Program-made: the position numbers and the translations under genes | Assembly: GCF_013753875.1 (NCBI RefSeq) | Contig: NZ_SMDS01000010.1 | Span: 414,498-478,497, forward strand | Direction: 5' to 3' | Source: Candidatus Pantoea persica | Lineage (GTDB): Bacteria > Pseudomonadota > Gammaproteobacteria > Enterobacterales > Enterobacteriaceae | Length of the DNA: 64,000 nt | Part shown: positions 26,913-36,392 of the stretch, piece after piece | Layout: each line of letters begins with the position of its first letter | Numbering within the stretch: position 1 is the first letter of the stretch | The notes under the pieces: model-generated | What the model saw: the letters and a program-made list of their open reading frames with translations, nothing else | Databases searched by the model: none | What the model was told of the DNA's origin: nothing

Positions 26913-27679
26913 TCGCCATACTTCTCCAGCAGCGCCTCGGCGATTGCCAAGGTTTCCGCGTCCGGCAAGCCGCGATAGTCCGCCGGACGAAAATGCATCT
27001 GAAACGCTGCGATCAGCCTTTGCTGCTGACGCGGTGTTGTCGCGCCGCTCACGTCGTAGCCATAGTCAGACAGCGCTGCCAGCAGGGCGTCTGCGGCCAC
27101 CGGCGCGTTAGGCGCCCTGCCCGCTAAATAGTGCTGCACGCGCGTCGCGTCTGGCCAGGCGCCGATGCCCTGCGCTGCCAGCTGTTGTCATGGAAACAGC
27201 GGTCCCGGATCCTGCTTGCGCTGCGGCGCGATGGCGTAGCGCTGGGCTACATCCCTGAGCAGCGCCGTCAGCGCGGCGATCTGCGCTGGCGTAAAGGGCT
27301 GCCAGTCGCGTCCCGTCAGGGTACGCGTATAGCCGCGGTTCAACAGCTCAATGCCGACCGAGGTGTCGTTGATGCGCGTCGCGCTAGAAGCTGGGACCGG
27401 CATGCCAGGCCAGCTCGCTTTCCGGCATCAGCTGCCAGACGACGTCTTTGCCGCCGCGCTGCGGCGGCTGACGGGGGATCAGATAGGGAGCGCTGACCTC
27501 GCGATCGGTCAGGGTTGTCAACGAAGAGGAAAAATCTTCGGCGGTATAACAATTACCTTAATGCGCGGCCGGGCACCATAAGCGGTGTGCTGCGTATCGA
27601 CCCAGTAGCCCGACCGCGGCGCCAGTCCGCTCTGGCAGCCCACCAGCAGCAGCGCCAGCGCCACCAGCAGCCGTCTTAA
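26909..27679 (-). pseudogene. amiD: amiD, lipoprotein N-acetylmuramoyl-L-alanine amidase, broken
   Basis: AmiD is an outer-membrane zinc amidase cleaving anhydromuropeptides. The N-terminus reads LRRLLVALALLLVGCQSG, a lipoprotein signal with lipobox LVGC, but the first codon is TTA. A TTG or ATG is expected there, and the ybjQ stop overlaps it. A frameshift near 27545 follows RIKVIVI, more shifts lie near 27400, and a TGA at about 27188 replaces Trp of the FPW motif. The peptidoglycan-binding C-terminal region (YLAGRAPNAPVAADAL, AFQMHFRPADYRG) is open to TAG at 26909. It is tail-to-tail with ltaE, with 4 nt overlap. Confidence 0.9.
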
Positions 27680-27745
27680 CGCAGGATCACCGCCGTGCCG
27701 GTAACGCTGACATAAGCATGCTGCTCTCTTTGCCGACGGTTTCAT
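27676..27745 (-). pseudogene. ybjQ: ybjQ 3' fragment
   Basis: The last 23 or so codons of the YbjQ/UPF0145 family, readable as DETVGKESSML, one frameshift, then VSVTGTAVILR and TAA at 27676-27678. The first 80 or so codons are absent. The fragment abuts a headless ybjP on the opposite strand, so one deletion removed the 5' ends of this divergent pair. Confidence 0.75.
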
Positions 27746-28141
27746 CTGCGCCTGCAGCAGCCGACGCCAGGCCTGCCGGGCAGCAATCAGCTGGCGAAAT
27801 ACCGTCCTTACCTGAGCGAACGCCTCTATCAGGCGCTGCAGCAGGCGGGCACGCAGGGCAGCAGCGCCAGCGCGCAGTGGCGCGGCAGCGACCTCTTCTC
27901 CAGCCTGCCGCAGGGTCCGACCGCTGCCAGCGTGGCGGACAGCTCGACCATTCCGAACCGCGACGCGCGTAATATTCCGCTGCGCGTCGAGCTGAGCCGC
28001 GACGGCAAAAGCTGGCAGGATGAGGTACTGATGATCCGTGAGGGCACCTGCTGGGAAGTGGATGACGTGCGCTATGTCGCCAACTGGCCCCATCCCGGCG
28101 GCGGCACGCTCAGCCAAGCGCTGGAGCAGACGCGCAAATAA
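27746..28141 (+). pseudogene. ybjP: ybjP, lipoprotein, 5'-truncated
   Basis: The C-terminal part of the YbjP lipoprotein. The frame reads ...NQLAKYRPYLSERLYQALQ, then SSTIPNRDARNIPLRVELS and WQDEVLMIREGTCWEVDDVRY, which match E. coli YbjP. The signal peptide, lipobox cysteine and about 40 residues are missing, and no start codon or RBS is present. A later ATG at 27932 has no RBS support. The original promoter went with the ybjQ/ybjP deletion, so expression is unlikely. A terminator follows. Confidence 0.82.
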
Positions 28142-28159
28142 GCGAAAGGTTTTTCCACG

Positions 28160-28187
28160 ACGCCGCCTCTCAGCGGCGTTTTGTTTT
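28160..28187 (+). terminator. ybjP terminator
   Basis: Stem ACGCCGC/GCGGCGT (28160-28166 with 28173-28179) followed by TTTTGTTTT. Confidence 0.8.
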
Positions 28188-28346
28188 ATCGCGAGCCGCG
28201 CGCGGCGGCTTGCCGCGAACTGGCGCGATATCGTGCTACTCTTTAAGAGCTTCGCTGCAGTTTCATAAATTTTAACCCGCTTCATTTGCATAACTATTCC
28301 GGTGCGGTTAAGATTTACGGTATTAATGGCTATTCAAAATTTGCGC

Positions 28347-29075
28347 ATGAGTATTCAATTAAACGGAATTAACTGCTATTACGGCGCCCATCAGGCGTTG
28401 TTTGACATCAACCTGGATTACCCGCAAGGCGAAACGCTGGTGCTTCTCGGCCCAAGCGGCGCGGGGAAAAGCTCACTCCTACGCGTACTCAACCTGCTGG
28501 AGCAGCCGCGTTCGGGCAGCCTGCAGATTGCCGGTAACCACTTCGACTTCACTAAATCCCCTTCTGACGCCGCGATCCGCGAACTGCGCCAGAATGTCGG
28601 CATGGTCTTTCAGCAATATAACCTCTGGCCGCACCTCACCGTGCTGCAGAACCTGATCGAGGCGCCCCGCCGCGTGCTGGGCCTCAGCAAAGCCGACGCA
28701 CAGGCGCGCGCCGACAAACTGCTGGAGCGTCTGCGCCTGACGCCCTACGCCGATCGTTTTCCGCCACACCTTTCCGGCGGTCAGCAGCAGCGCGTCGCTA
28801 TCGCGCGCGCCCTGATGATGGAGCCGCAAGTGCTGCTGTTCGACGAGCCGACCGCCGCGCTCGACCCGGAGATCACCACGCAGATCGTCAGCATTATCCG
28901 CGAGCTGGCCCAGACGCAGATTACCCAAGTTATCGTTACCCACGAAGTTGACTTCGCCCTTAAAACCGCCAGCCGGGTGGTCTATATGGAAAACGGCCGC
29001 ATCGTGGAACAGGGCGACTCCAGCCGATTTACACAGCCGCAAACCGAGGCGTTTGCACATTATCTTTCGCACTAA
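28347..29075 (+). CDS. artP: arginine ABC transporter ATP-binding protein ArtP
   Basis: The ATPase of the high-affinity arginine importer ArtPQM. It has 242 residues from [16 protein letters not shown], the E. coli length; earlier in-frame ATGs at 28302 and 28326 are not family sequence. Walker A is [16 protein letters not shown], the signature is [15 protein letters not shown] and Walker B is [13 protein letters not shown]. It is the first gene of artPIQM, with 15 nt to artI. The sequences TGCATAACTATTCC (28287-28300) and TTAATGGCTATTCA (28323-28336) resemble ArgR boxes (consensus TGAATWWWWATTCA), but their spacing is wider than the usual tandem, so arginine repression here is only suggested. 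Confidence 0.97.
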   Translation: MSIQLNGINCYYGAHQALFDINLDYPQGETLVLLGPSGAGKSSLLRVLNLLEQPRSGSLQIAGNHFDFTKSPSDAAIRELRQNVGMVFQQYNLWPHLTVLQNLIEAPRRVLGLSKADAQARADKLLERLRLTPYADRFPPHLSGGQQQRVAIARALMMEPQVLLFDEPTAALDPEITTQIVSIIRELAQTQITQVIVTHEVDFALKTASRVVYMENGRIVEQGDSSRFTQPQTEAFAHYLSH

Positions 29076-29090
29076 GTCAGGAAGCTCCTA

Positions 29091-29822
29091 ATGAAAAAAA
29101 TCTTACTTGCTGCACTGCTTGCTGGTCTGAGCCTGAGCGCATCGGCGGCGCAGACCATTCGCTTCGCCACCGAAGCCTCCTATCCGCCGTTTGAGTTCGT
29201 CGACGCCAGCAACAAAATTCAGGGCTTCGACGTCGATCTGGCGAACGCGCTCTGTAAAGAGATGGACGCCACCTGCACCTTTACCAACCAGGCCTTTGAC
29301 AGGCTGATCCCTAGCCTGAAATTTCGCCGCTTCGACGCGGTGATGGCGGGTATGGACATTACGCCGGAGCGTGAAAAGCAGGTACTGTTCAGCAAGCCCT
29401 ACTACGATAACTCCGCGCTGTTTATCGCACAGAAAGGAAAAGTGGCCGACGTGGCGGCGCTGAAGGGCAAACGCGTCGGCGTGCAGAACGGCACCACCCA
29501 CCAGAAATATTTAGCCGATCAGCACAGCGACATCACCACCGTGCCCTACGACAGCTATCAGAACGCGGTGTTGGACCTGAAAAACGGCCGCATCGACGCA
29601 GTCTTCGGCGATACGGCAGTGGTAAATGAGTGGCTGAAGCAGAACGCCAACCTGGCGCCGGTCGGCGACAAAATCACCGACAAGGCCTACTTCGGCACCG
29701 GCCTCGGTATCACCGTGCGTCAGGGCAATACCGACCTGCAGGCGAAATTCAACGCCGCACTGGAGAAGGTTAAAGCCGACGGAACCTACAAAACCATCTA
29801 TAATAAATGGTTTCAGCAGTAA
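29091..29822 (+). CDS. artI: arginine-binding periplasmic protein ArtI
   Basis: A solute-binding protein of the ArtPQM importer, family 3. It has 243 residues with a Sec signal peptide MKKILLAALLAGLSLSASAAQ. Substrate motifs include YPPFEFVDASNKIQGFDVDLA near residue 35 (the Glu and Asp side chains contact the ligand), DAVMAGMDITPER and VFGDTAVVNEW. It sits between artP and artQ, with 6 nt to artQ. Since the second binding protein gene, artJ, is dead, ArtI must serve the transporter alone. Confidence 0.95.
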   Translation: MKKILLAALLAGLSLSASAAQTIRFATEASYPPFEFVDASNKIQGFDVDLANALCKEMDATCTFTNQAFDRLIPSLKFRRFDAVMAGMDITPEREKQVLFSKPYYDNSALFIAQKGKVADVAALKGKRVGVQNGTTHQKYLADQHSDITTVPYDSYQNAVLDLKNGRIDAVFGDTAVVNEWLKQNANLAPVGDKITDKAYFGTGLGITVRQGNTDLQAKFNAALEKVKADGTYKTIYNKWFQQ

Positions 29823-29828
29823 CCCCCG

Positions 29829-30545
29829 ATGAGTGAGTTCTATCCTCTCGCCAGCGCCGCCAGCATGACCGTCGGCCTTGCTGTGTGCGCCCTTATCGCC
29901 GGCCTTGTGCTGGCCATGATCTTTGCCGGCTGGGAGTCGCTGCGGATTAAGCCGCTGGCGTGGATCGGCACGGCGCTGGTGGCGCTGATTCGCGGCCTGC
30001 CGGAAATCCTGGTGGTGCTGTTTATCTATTTCGGCGCGTCGCAGCTGCTGCTTACCCTCTCCGACGGCTTTATGCTTAACTTCGGCCTGTTTCAGCTGCC
30101 AGTGCAGGTTCAGATCGAAAACTTCGACGTCAGCCCCTTTCTCTGCGGCGTGATCGCGCTGGCGATCCTCTACTCCGCCTACGCGTCGCAGACACTGCGC
30201 GGCGCGCTGAAGGCGGTACCACAGGGGCAGTGGGAATCGGGCCAGGCGCTCGGGATGAAGAAATCCACAATCTTCCTGCGCCTGATTATGCCGCAGATGT
30301 GGCGCCATGCGCTGCCCGGCCTCGGCAACCAGTGGCTGGTGCTGCTGAAGGATACCGCGCTGGTGTCGCTGAGCAGTGTCAACGACCTGATGCTGCAAAC
30401 CCGGAGCATTGCCACACGCACTCAGGATCCTTTCACTTGGTTTCTGATTACGGCGGCCATCTACCTGGTGATTACGCTGCTGAGCCAGGCGGTGCTGCGC
30501 TACATCGAGCTGCGCCCTACCCGCTTTGAACGGGGGAACGGCTGA
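29829..30545 (+). CDS. artQ: arginine ABC transporter permease ArtQ
   Basis: An inner-membrane permease of the HisMQ type with about five membrane helices and 238 residues. The first helix is [20 protein letters not shown]. The cytoplasmic loop that docks ArtP carries the EAA motif ([19 protein letters not shown], about residues 138-156). The stop TGA overlaps the artM start by one base at 30545, so the two permeases are translationally coupled. No lesions. Confidence 0.96.
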   Translation: MSEFYPLASAASMTVGLAVCALIAGLVLAMIFAGWESLRIKPLAWIGTALVALIRGLPEILVVLFIYFGASQLLLTLSDGFMLNFGLFQLPVQVQIENFDVSPFLCGVIALAILYSAYASQTLRGALKAVPQGQWESGQALGMKKSTIFLRLIMPQMWRHALPGLGNQWLVLLKDTALVSLSSVNDLMLQTRSIATRTQDPFTWFLITAAIYLVITLLSQAVLRYIELRPTRFERGNG

Positions 30546-31213
30546 TGCTGAGCTATTTACCGGAGATTCTGAAAGGGCTGCATACCAGCCTGACGCTAAC
30601 GCTGGCGTCGCTGCTGGTGGCACTGGCTCTCGCCCTGCTGTTTACCGTGGTGCTGTCGCTGAAGACGCCGCTGCTGAATCCGCTGGTCAAGATCTATATC
30701 ACTCTGTTCACCGGCACGCCGCTGCTGGTGCAGATCTTCCTGATTTACTACGGCCCGGGCCAGTTTCCCAGCCTGCAAAGCGTTCCCTGGCTGTGGCACC
30801 AGCTGTCGCAGCCCTGGCTGTGCGCGATGCTGGCGCTGTCGCTCAACAGCGCCGCCTATACCACGCAGCTGTTCTACGGGGCGATGCGCGCCATTCCGTC
30901 AGATCAGTGGCAATCCTGCGCCGCGCTGGGGATGAACCGCAAAGATACGCTGCGCATTCTGCTGCCCTACGCCTTTAAGCGCGCCCTCTCCTCCTACTCC
31001 AACGAGGTGGTGCTGGTGTTCAAAAGCACCTCGCTCGCCTACACCATCACGCTGATGGAGGTGATGGGCCACGGCCAGCTGCTTTACGGGCGCACCTACG
31101 ACGTGATGGTGTTTGCCGCCGCCGGGCTGGTTTATCTGGTGGTCAATGGCCTGCTGACGCTGATAATGCGCCTGATTGAGCAGCACGCTCTGGCTTTTGA
31201 GCGCAGAAGTTAA
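30545..31213 (+). CDS. artM: arginine ABC transporter permease ArtM
   Basis: The partner permease of ArtQ, 222 residues, with about five membrane helices. The EAA loop is QSCAALGMNRKDTLRILLPY near residue 122. The N-terminus [19 protein letters not shown] matches the family. It is the last gene of the artPIQM unit; artJ follows 118 nt later from its own promoter region. It appears intact. Confidence 0.96.
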   Translation: MLSYLPEILKGLHTSLTLTLASLLVALALALLFTVVLSLKTPLLNPLVKIYITLFTGTPLLVQIFLIYYGPGQFPSLQSVPWLWHQLSQPWLCAMLALSLNSAAYTTQLFYGAMRAIPSDQWQSCAALGMNRKDTLRILLPYAFKRALSSYSNEVVLVFKSTSLAYTITLMEVMGHGQLLYGRTYDVMVFAAAGLVYLVVNGLLTLIMRLIEQHALAFERRS

Positions 31214-31331
31214 TAACCAGGCAAGCAATGCTCGCCTTTTTCATTTTTTACTCACAAATATTGCATAAAGATTTATTTACTGGCATCGTGTCTCCCGTTC
31301 CGCCTCTGATATGATTTGAGGGAGTACGATA

Positions 31332-31908
31332 ATGAAAAAATGGATCCTCGCCGCCGCCCTAGCGATGCTGGTTACGGGCGCGCAGGCCGCCGATAAAATT
31401 CGCTTCGTCTCTTCCGCCGCCTATCCACCGTTTGAATCGCTGGATCGCGAGAATCAGATCGTCGGCTTCGACAGCCTGATCCCTAGCCTGAAGTTTCGCC
31501 GCTATGATACGGTGATCTCCGGCATGGACATTACCGAAGAGCGCAGCAAGCAGGTCGATTTCACCCAGCCCCTACACTAACTCCGCCATCTTTATCGCGC
31601 GCAAAGGTCAGTTCGGCGATTTCGCGGCATTGAAAGGCAAGCGTATCGGCGTGGAGAACGGCACCACGCACCAGAAGTATCGTATCTGCTGGAGAAGCAT
31701 CCTGAGGTGACGCCGGTCGCCTATGACAGCAATCAGAACGCCATTCTGGATATGAAAAGCGGCCGCCTTGACGGCGTGTTCGGCAATACTGCGGTAGTGA
31801 ATCAGTGGCTGAAGACCAACAGCGACCTTCGGCACCAGGCTAGGCATTGCGGTGCGCAAAGGCAACGGCGCGCTGCAGCAGCTTAACCAGAAGTGCTTCC
31901 CTGAGTAA
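31332..31908 (+). pseudogene. artJ: artJ, arginine-binding protein, broken
   Basis: A second periplasmic binding protein for ArtPQM. The signal peptide MKKWILAAALAMLVTGAQAA is intact. After QIVGFD the next residues are SLIPSLKFRR: about 23 codons have been lost in frame between two TTYGAC sequences, removing part of the ligand pocket. A 1-nt insertion at about 31572 turns PYY into PLH and stop. Further shifts near 31680 and 31825 and an internal loss precede a degenerate terminus KCFPE where WFPQ is expected. Loss is clear; artI probably compensates. Confidence 0.92.
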
Positions 31909-31972
31909 CGACATCGGATTGGGCCAGCGGACAAGAGTCTGACCGGTTTTGCATCGTCCCTGATTCAGGCCG

Positions 31973-32785
31973 TCAGGACGCTGGCCCGCCCGATTTCTCC
32001 CGCCGTGTCAGCAAGCAGAGTACCTCGAAGTGCACGGTATGGGGAAAAATATCGAACAGCTGCACGCGCGTGACGCAATAGTCCGCCAGACGTGCGATAT
32101 CCTGCGCCATGCTTTCCTGATTGCAGCTGGAATAGATAGCGCGGTGGCGACCTGCGGATTGGTCTGGAAGAAATTTTGCGGCCGGATCCAGAGCGGCACC
32201 TGATTGAAGCTCTCCGCCAGCGACTGCGCCGGCGTCAGCGCGATCTCCTCCTCCCCTTCCAGAATCAGCCATATGCACCGGCTGAATATTTGCGGAGATG
32301 ACCTGAAGCTGCGGCAATTACTGCTGCAGCCACGGCAGCGCGGCGCGCAGCTGAGCCAGCTTCTCTCTGGAGCGCAGCATCATGCCGCCCTGGCTGTTTT
32401 CGGTCAGCAGCAGAAACTTCAGCTCGCCGCGCCTGCGCGCCAAGTTATAGGGCGTTAGGCCCGCGCGGGCGATGAAGGGTTTCAGCATGGCAAATACCGG
32501 CGCGAAGCTGGCGGGATAGAGCGGACAGGCGGTGAGATCCACCGCCGTGCCGTCGCGCTGTACCATGCCCAGCACCGGACGCTCCACGCTGCCGCTGACC
32601 ACCATCTTCGCTTTGTTGCGGAACGCCTGCTGCACCGAGGTGACCGGCGGCAGCCACTGCGCGACCGGCTGCTGCGCCAGCAGTGCTTCCAGCCGCGTCT
32701 GCTTGTCGCGGAGCTGTTGCGAATAGGATTTTTCCAGCCACTGGCATGAACGGCAGAGGTCGGCGTTATAGAGCGCGCATTGCAT
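31973..32785 (-). pseudogene. rlmC: rlmC (rumB), 23S rRNA m5U747 methyltransferase, broken
   Basis: An Fe-S, SAM-dependent methyltransferase for U747 of 23S rRNA. The N-terminus [16 protein letters not shown] keeps the first cysteines of the Fe-S cluster. The frame runs through [20 protein letters not shown] and ends at a TAA at 32318-32320. After [16 protein letters not shown] another shift occurs. A deletion of roughly 150 residues then joins [11 protein letters not shown] to [14 protein letters not shown], removing the SAM-binding core and NPPR motif region. The terminus [20 protein letters not shown] is recognisable. Inactive. Confidence 0.92.
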
Positions 32786-32835
32786 CGGGTAAGGCCTGTG
32801 TTAATCGTGGGAAGGTCGGGCGGAGCGCGATTGTA

Positions 32836-33312
32836 TCACCGCTTGCGGAAAAATACGCGGCTGCCGGCCGGCACAAACAGCAGTCCCAGCACCAGCAGAT
32901 CGGGCAGCTTTTGCATCAGCGTATGGTGAATGATTTGCGCATTGTTCGCGCCGCTGGTGCTGAAAATCTCCGGGTAGACGGCGCCGGTCGAGGCCAGCAG
33001 CATATAGAGCAGCACGATAAGCTGCGTCGCCGCAAAGCCCCAGCTCCCCGAGTTGCTGCCGCGCAGCAGCAGAAAGGCGCAGAGCAGCTCATAGAAAAAA
33101 TAAGCTGGCTGGCGATAAAGATAAGCTTAGAATCCCAGGCCTGCGCGCTGCGATGAACGAAGTTCAGGATCACCTCAACGCCCAGCTCGTTCGCCAGCAT
33201 CAGCACGCTCAGGCAGCGCGTGGCGATAATGGCGATGCCCGCGACCGTAACCGGTACGGGCGCGCGCGCGGGCGCGAGAGAGAAAATTGTTGTTCTTCAG
33301 GGCTTCCGACAT
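32836..33312 (-). pseudogene. ybjO: ybjO, inner-membrane protein, frameshifted
   Basis: A small four-TM inner-membrane protein of unknown role, placed next to pot genes as in E. coli. It opens MSEALKNNNFLSRARARA, shifts frame near 33250 in a GC-rich repeat (GCGCGCGCGCGGGCGCG), and resumes as LANELGVEVILNFVHRSAQAW and FIASQLIF. A second shift near 33100 leads into PEIFSTSGANNAQIIHHTLM and the C-terminus VPAGSRVFFRKR with TGA at 32836. The alternating GC run is a likely slippage site. Probably inactive. Confidence 0.82.
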
Positions 33313-33332
33313 TGGCAGGCTCCGTCACCACG

Positions 33333-34175
33333 CTAACGTCTGGCTTTCTGAATATCGCGAATACGCTGCTTTTCCTCATGGGCCATCCAGCGCCAGGCGA
33401 TAAAGCCCACCAGCCCGACGATAAAGAGGATCAGCGAGGCCAGCGCGTTGATCTCCGGATTGACGCCGCGGCGCACGGTAGCGAAAATCGCCATCGGCAA
33501 GGTGGTGGCGCCCGGTCCGGTGACGAAGCTGGCGATCACCAGGTCATCCAGCGACAGAGTAAAGGCGAGCAGCCAGCCGGTTACGATCGCTGGCGCGATC
33601 ATCGGCACGGTAATCACGAAAAAGACCTTCAGCGGCGTCGCGCCGAGGTCCATCGCCGCCTCTTCTATCGAGCGATCCAGCTCGCGCAGGCGCGAGTTGA
33701 TCACCACCGCCACATAGGCGGTACAGAAGGTGACATGCGCCAGCCAGATGGTGAGCATGCCGCGATCGCTCGGCCAGCCGAAGGCATTGCCCATGGCGAC
33801 GAACAGCAGCAGCAGCGACAGGCCGGTAATCACGTCGGGCATCACCAGCGGCGCCGTCAGCATAAAGGCGAAGCCGGTATGACCGCGAAACCGGCCGAAG
33901 CGCACCACAACTAACGCCGCCAGCGTCCCCAGCACCACCGCTATGGTGGAGCTGAGCGCGGCGATGGTCAGGCTGAGCACCACCGCGTTGAGCATGGCCT
34001 CGTCCTGAAACAGGACGCGATACCAGTGGAAAGAGAAGCTCTCCCATACCGTGACCAGCTGCGAGCTGTTAAAGGAGTAGACCACCAGCAGCAGCATCGG
34101 CGCATAGAGAAACAGGAAGCCGCCGGCCAGAATCGCGGTACGCCACGGCGAGCGGATCGCAGGAAGCTGATTCAT
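33333..34175 (-). CDS. potI: putrescine ABC transporter permease PotI
   Basis: An inner-membrane permease of PotFGHI, 280 residues (281 in E. coli). It has six predicted helices, the first being AILAGGFLFLYAPMLLLVVY. The EAA loop reads EEAAMDLGATPLKVFFVITV near residue 167. The ATG overlaps the potH stop by 4 nt (ATGA). The gene ends in TAG, which shows amber is a working stop here. No lesions. Confidence 0.96.
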   Translation of the reverse strand: MNQLPAIRSPWRTAILAGGFLFLYAPMLLLVVYSFNSSQLVTVWESFSFHWYRVLFQDEAMLNAVVLSLTIAALSSTIAVVLGTLAALVVVRFGRFRGHTGFAFMLTAPLVMPDVITGLSLLLLFVAMGNAFGWPSDRGMLTIWLAHVTFCTAYVAVVINSRLRELDRSIEEAAMDLGATPLKVFFVITVPMIAPAIVTGWLLAFTLSLDDLVIASFVTGPGATTLPMAIFATVRRGVNPEINALASLILFIVGLVGFIAWRWMAHEEKQRIRDIQKARR

Positions 34176-35134
34176 GCTTTTTCTCCCATTTCACGGTTTT
34201 GGTGCTTGTGGAACCAGACAATCGGCAAAATCAAAATCAGCAGGATAATCACCGCCAGCGCTGAGGCGACCGGCCAGTCGCGGTTGTTGAAGAATTCCTG
34301 CCACAGAATGCGGCCGATCATAATGCTGTCCGGTCCGCCCAGCAGTTCCGGAATGACGTACTCGCCCACCGCCGGAATAAACACTAGCATCGAGGCGGCG
34401 ATAATGCCGCCTTTGGTCAGCGGCACAATCACGCTGAAAAAGGTTTTCAGCGGCCTGGCGCCGAGGTCGAGTGAGGCTTCCACCAGCGAATAGTCGATGC
34501 GCGTCAGCGCGGTATAGATCGGCAGCACCATAAAGGGCAGATAGCAGTAAACTATGCCGATATAGACCGCTATATTGGTGTAGAGGATCACCAGCGGATG
34601 GTCGATCACCCCCAGCCACAGCAGAAAGCGGTTCAGAATGCCGTTGTTGTTCAGCAGCCCCATCCAGGCGTAGACGCGCACCAGAAACGAGGTCCACGAC
34701 GGCAGGATCACCAGCAGCAGCAGGATGGTGCGCATCGACGGCTTGCTGTGCGCCACCGCCCAGGCGAGCGGATAGCCCACCAGCAGGCAGAACAGGGTCG
34801 AAATCGCCGCCGCCTTCAGCGACTGCAGATAGGCGTCCACATAGAGCGAATCGTCAGTCAGCGTCAGGTAGTTGCCGAGGTTGAGCACGATATTGAGGTG
34901 GTCGTCAGCCCAGCTAATCAGCTCGGTATAGGGCGGAATGGCGCGCGCGATATCGGCGAAGCTGATCTTCAACATCATCAAAAACGGCAGCAGGAAGAAG
35001 AGCACCAGCCAGAGATAGGGCAGCGCGATCGCCAGCTTGCGGCCGTGGCGCATTTTCATGCGCGTCGCCCAGCGCTGCAGCAGCGTCCCAGCCAGCGTGC
35101 CGGGCGGTTTGCCTGAGTGAGAAAGTTGACTCAT
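34172..35134 (-). CDS. potH: putrescine ABC transporter permease PotH
   Basis: The partner permease of PotI, 320 residues. After a short cytoplasmic N-terminus, helix 1 is LAIALPYLWLVLFFLLPFLM. Further helices and the EAA loop (VEASLDLGARPLKTFFSVIV, near residue 230) follow. It lies 9 nt downstream of potG and overlaps potI by 4 nt, so potGHI is one translationally linked unit. It appears intact. Confidence 0.96.
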   Translation of the reverse strand: MSQLSHSGKPPGTLAGTLLQRWATRMKMRHGRKLAIALPYLWLVLFFLLPFLMMLKISFADIARAIPPYTELISWADDHLNIVLNLGNYLTLTDDSLYVDAYLQSLKAAAISTLFCLLVGYPLAWAVAHSKPSMRTILLLLVILPSWTSFLVRVYAWMGLLNNNGILNRFLLWLGVIDHPLVILYTNIAVYIGIVYCYLPFMVLPIYTALTRIDYSLVEASLDLGARPLKTFFSVIVPLTKGGIIAASMLVFIPAVGEYVIPELLGGPDSIMIGRILWQEFFNNRDWPVASALAVIILLILILPIVWFHKHQNREMGEKA

Positions 35135-35143
35135 TGCGCCTCC

Positions 35144-36277
35144 TTAAGCCGTTAACACAACGCAGCTGTCGACATCCCAGCAGATACGCACTTCGTCGCC
35201 CCAGGTCGGCTGTCCCTTGCGGAAACGGTGGGCGTTCTGCAGCTGAGCGCTGATCATCTGCCCGCTTTTCAGCCGCACGTGATAGATCGAGAGGTCGCCG
35301 AGGTAGGCGATATGCACCACCTCGCCGACGGCGAAGTTGTAGCCGTCCGCCGGCACCTCTTCGCACAGCATCACCTTTTCAGGCCGCAGCGCGACGTGCA
35401 CCGGCACGTTGTCCAGCACCGAGATATCGGAATCGACCTTCAGCGGATGCACCAGCCCGGGACTGTCGATCACCAGGCCATCTTCCTGGCGCTCACGCAG
35501 CATGCCGCTGAAAACGTTGACCGAGCCGATAAATTCGGCGCTGTAGACGGTGGTCGGATGCTCGTAGATCTCCTCCGGCTCGCCAATCTGAACGAATTTG
35601 CCGCGGTTCATAATGGCGATGCGTCCCGCCATGGCCATCGCCTCTTCCTGATCATGAGTCACCATCACGCAGGTAGCGCCAACGCGCTCAAGAATATCCA
35701 CCACTTCCAGCTGCATGCGATCGCGCAGCTTTTTGTCCAGCGCGCCCATCGGCTCGTCGAGAAGCAGCAGCTTGGGCCGCTTCGCCAGGCTACGCGTCAG
35801 CGCCACGCGCTGACGCTGACCGCCGGAGAGCTGATGCGGCTTGCGCTTCGCAAACTCCTGCATATGCACCAGCGCCAACATCTCCGCGACGCGAGCCGCG
35901 ATTTCGCCCTTCGGCAGCCGGTCCTGTTTGAGGCCGAAGGCGATGTTCTGCTCGACCGTCATATGGGGAAACAGCGCGTATGACTGAAACATCATATTGA
36001 CCGGGCGCTGGTAGGGCGGCACGTGGGAGAGATCCTGCCCGTCCAGCACGATCTGGCCGCTGGTCGGCGGCTCGAAGCCCGCCAGCATGCGCAGCAGCGT
36101 CGACTTACCGCAGCCGGAGGCACCGAGCAGCGCAAAAATCTCGCCTTTATAGATGGTCAGGCTGACGTCGTCGACGGCGTGCTGCCCGTCAAACGATTTG
36201 ATCAGGTTGCGGATCTCCAGCAAGGGCGTGAGCGCCTTTACGGTTTTAGGTTGAGGACGGGGGATCGCGTCGTTCAC
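35144..36277 (-). CDS. potG: putrescine ABC transporter ATP-binding protein PotG
   Basis: The ATPase of the putrescine importer, 377 residues as in E. coli. Walker A is LLGASGCGKSTLLRMLAG near residue 55, the signature is LSGGQRQRVALTRSLA near residue 153, and Walker B is LLLLDEPMGALDKKL. The C-terminal 130 residues form the TOBE/OB regulatory domain (VALRPEKVMLCEE). It is separated from potF by 115 nt containing a hairpin that may lower expression relative to potF. Confidence 0.97.
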   Translation of the reverse strand: MNDAIPRPQPKTVKALTPLLEIRNLIKSFDGQHAVDDVSLTIYKGEIFALLGASGCGKSTLLRMLAGFEPPTSGQIVLDGQDLSHVPPYQRPVNMMFQSYALFPHMTVEQNIAFGLKQDRLPKGEIAARVAEMLALVHMQEFAKRKPHQLSGGQRQRVALTRSLAKRPKLLLLDEPMGALDKKLRDRMQLEVVDILERVGATCVMVTHDQEEAMAMAGRIAIMNRGKFVQIGEPEEIYEHPTTVYSAEFIGSVNVFSGMLRERQEDGLVIDSPGLVHPLKVDSDISVLDNVPVHVALRPEKVMLCEEVPADGYNFAVGEVVHIAYLGDLSIYHVRLKSGQMISAQLQNAHRFRKGQPTWGDEVRICWDVDSCVVLTA

Positions 36278-36328
36278 TAACAGTTCACTCCGGTTGACAC
36301 GGAACGGCTAAGCCAGCCGCAAAAAGAG

Positions 36329-36360
36329 AAAACAGAGGCCAGCGCAGCGCCTCTGTTCCA
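36329..36360 (-). terminator. potF-potG intercistronic hairpin
   Basis: A 9-bp stem AACAGAGGC / GCCTCTGTT (plus 36331-36339 and 36349-36357), followed on the minus strand by TTCTCTTTTT. Placed just after potF, it could terminate most transcripts and yield more binding protein than transporter. Confidence 0.65.
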
Positions 36361-36392
36361 GGTTGTAAGCTTGCCTCTACGCAATCAGCCGC

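Noticed and set aside
29511..30623. 370-codon minus-strand frame opposite artI, artQ and artM
   Set aside because: Shadow of the intact art operon with unnatural composition.
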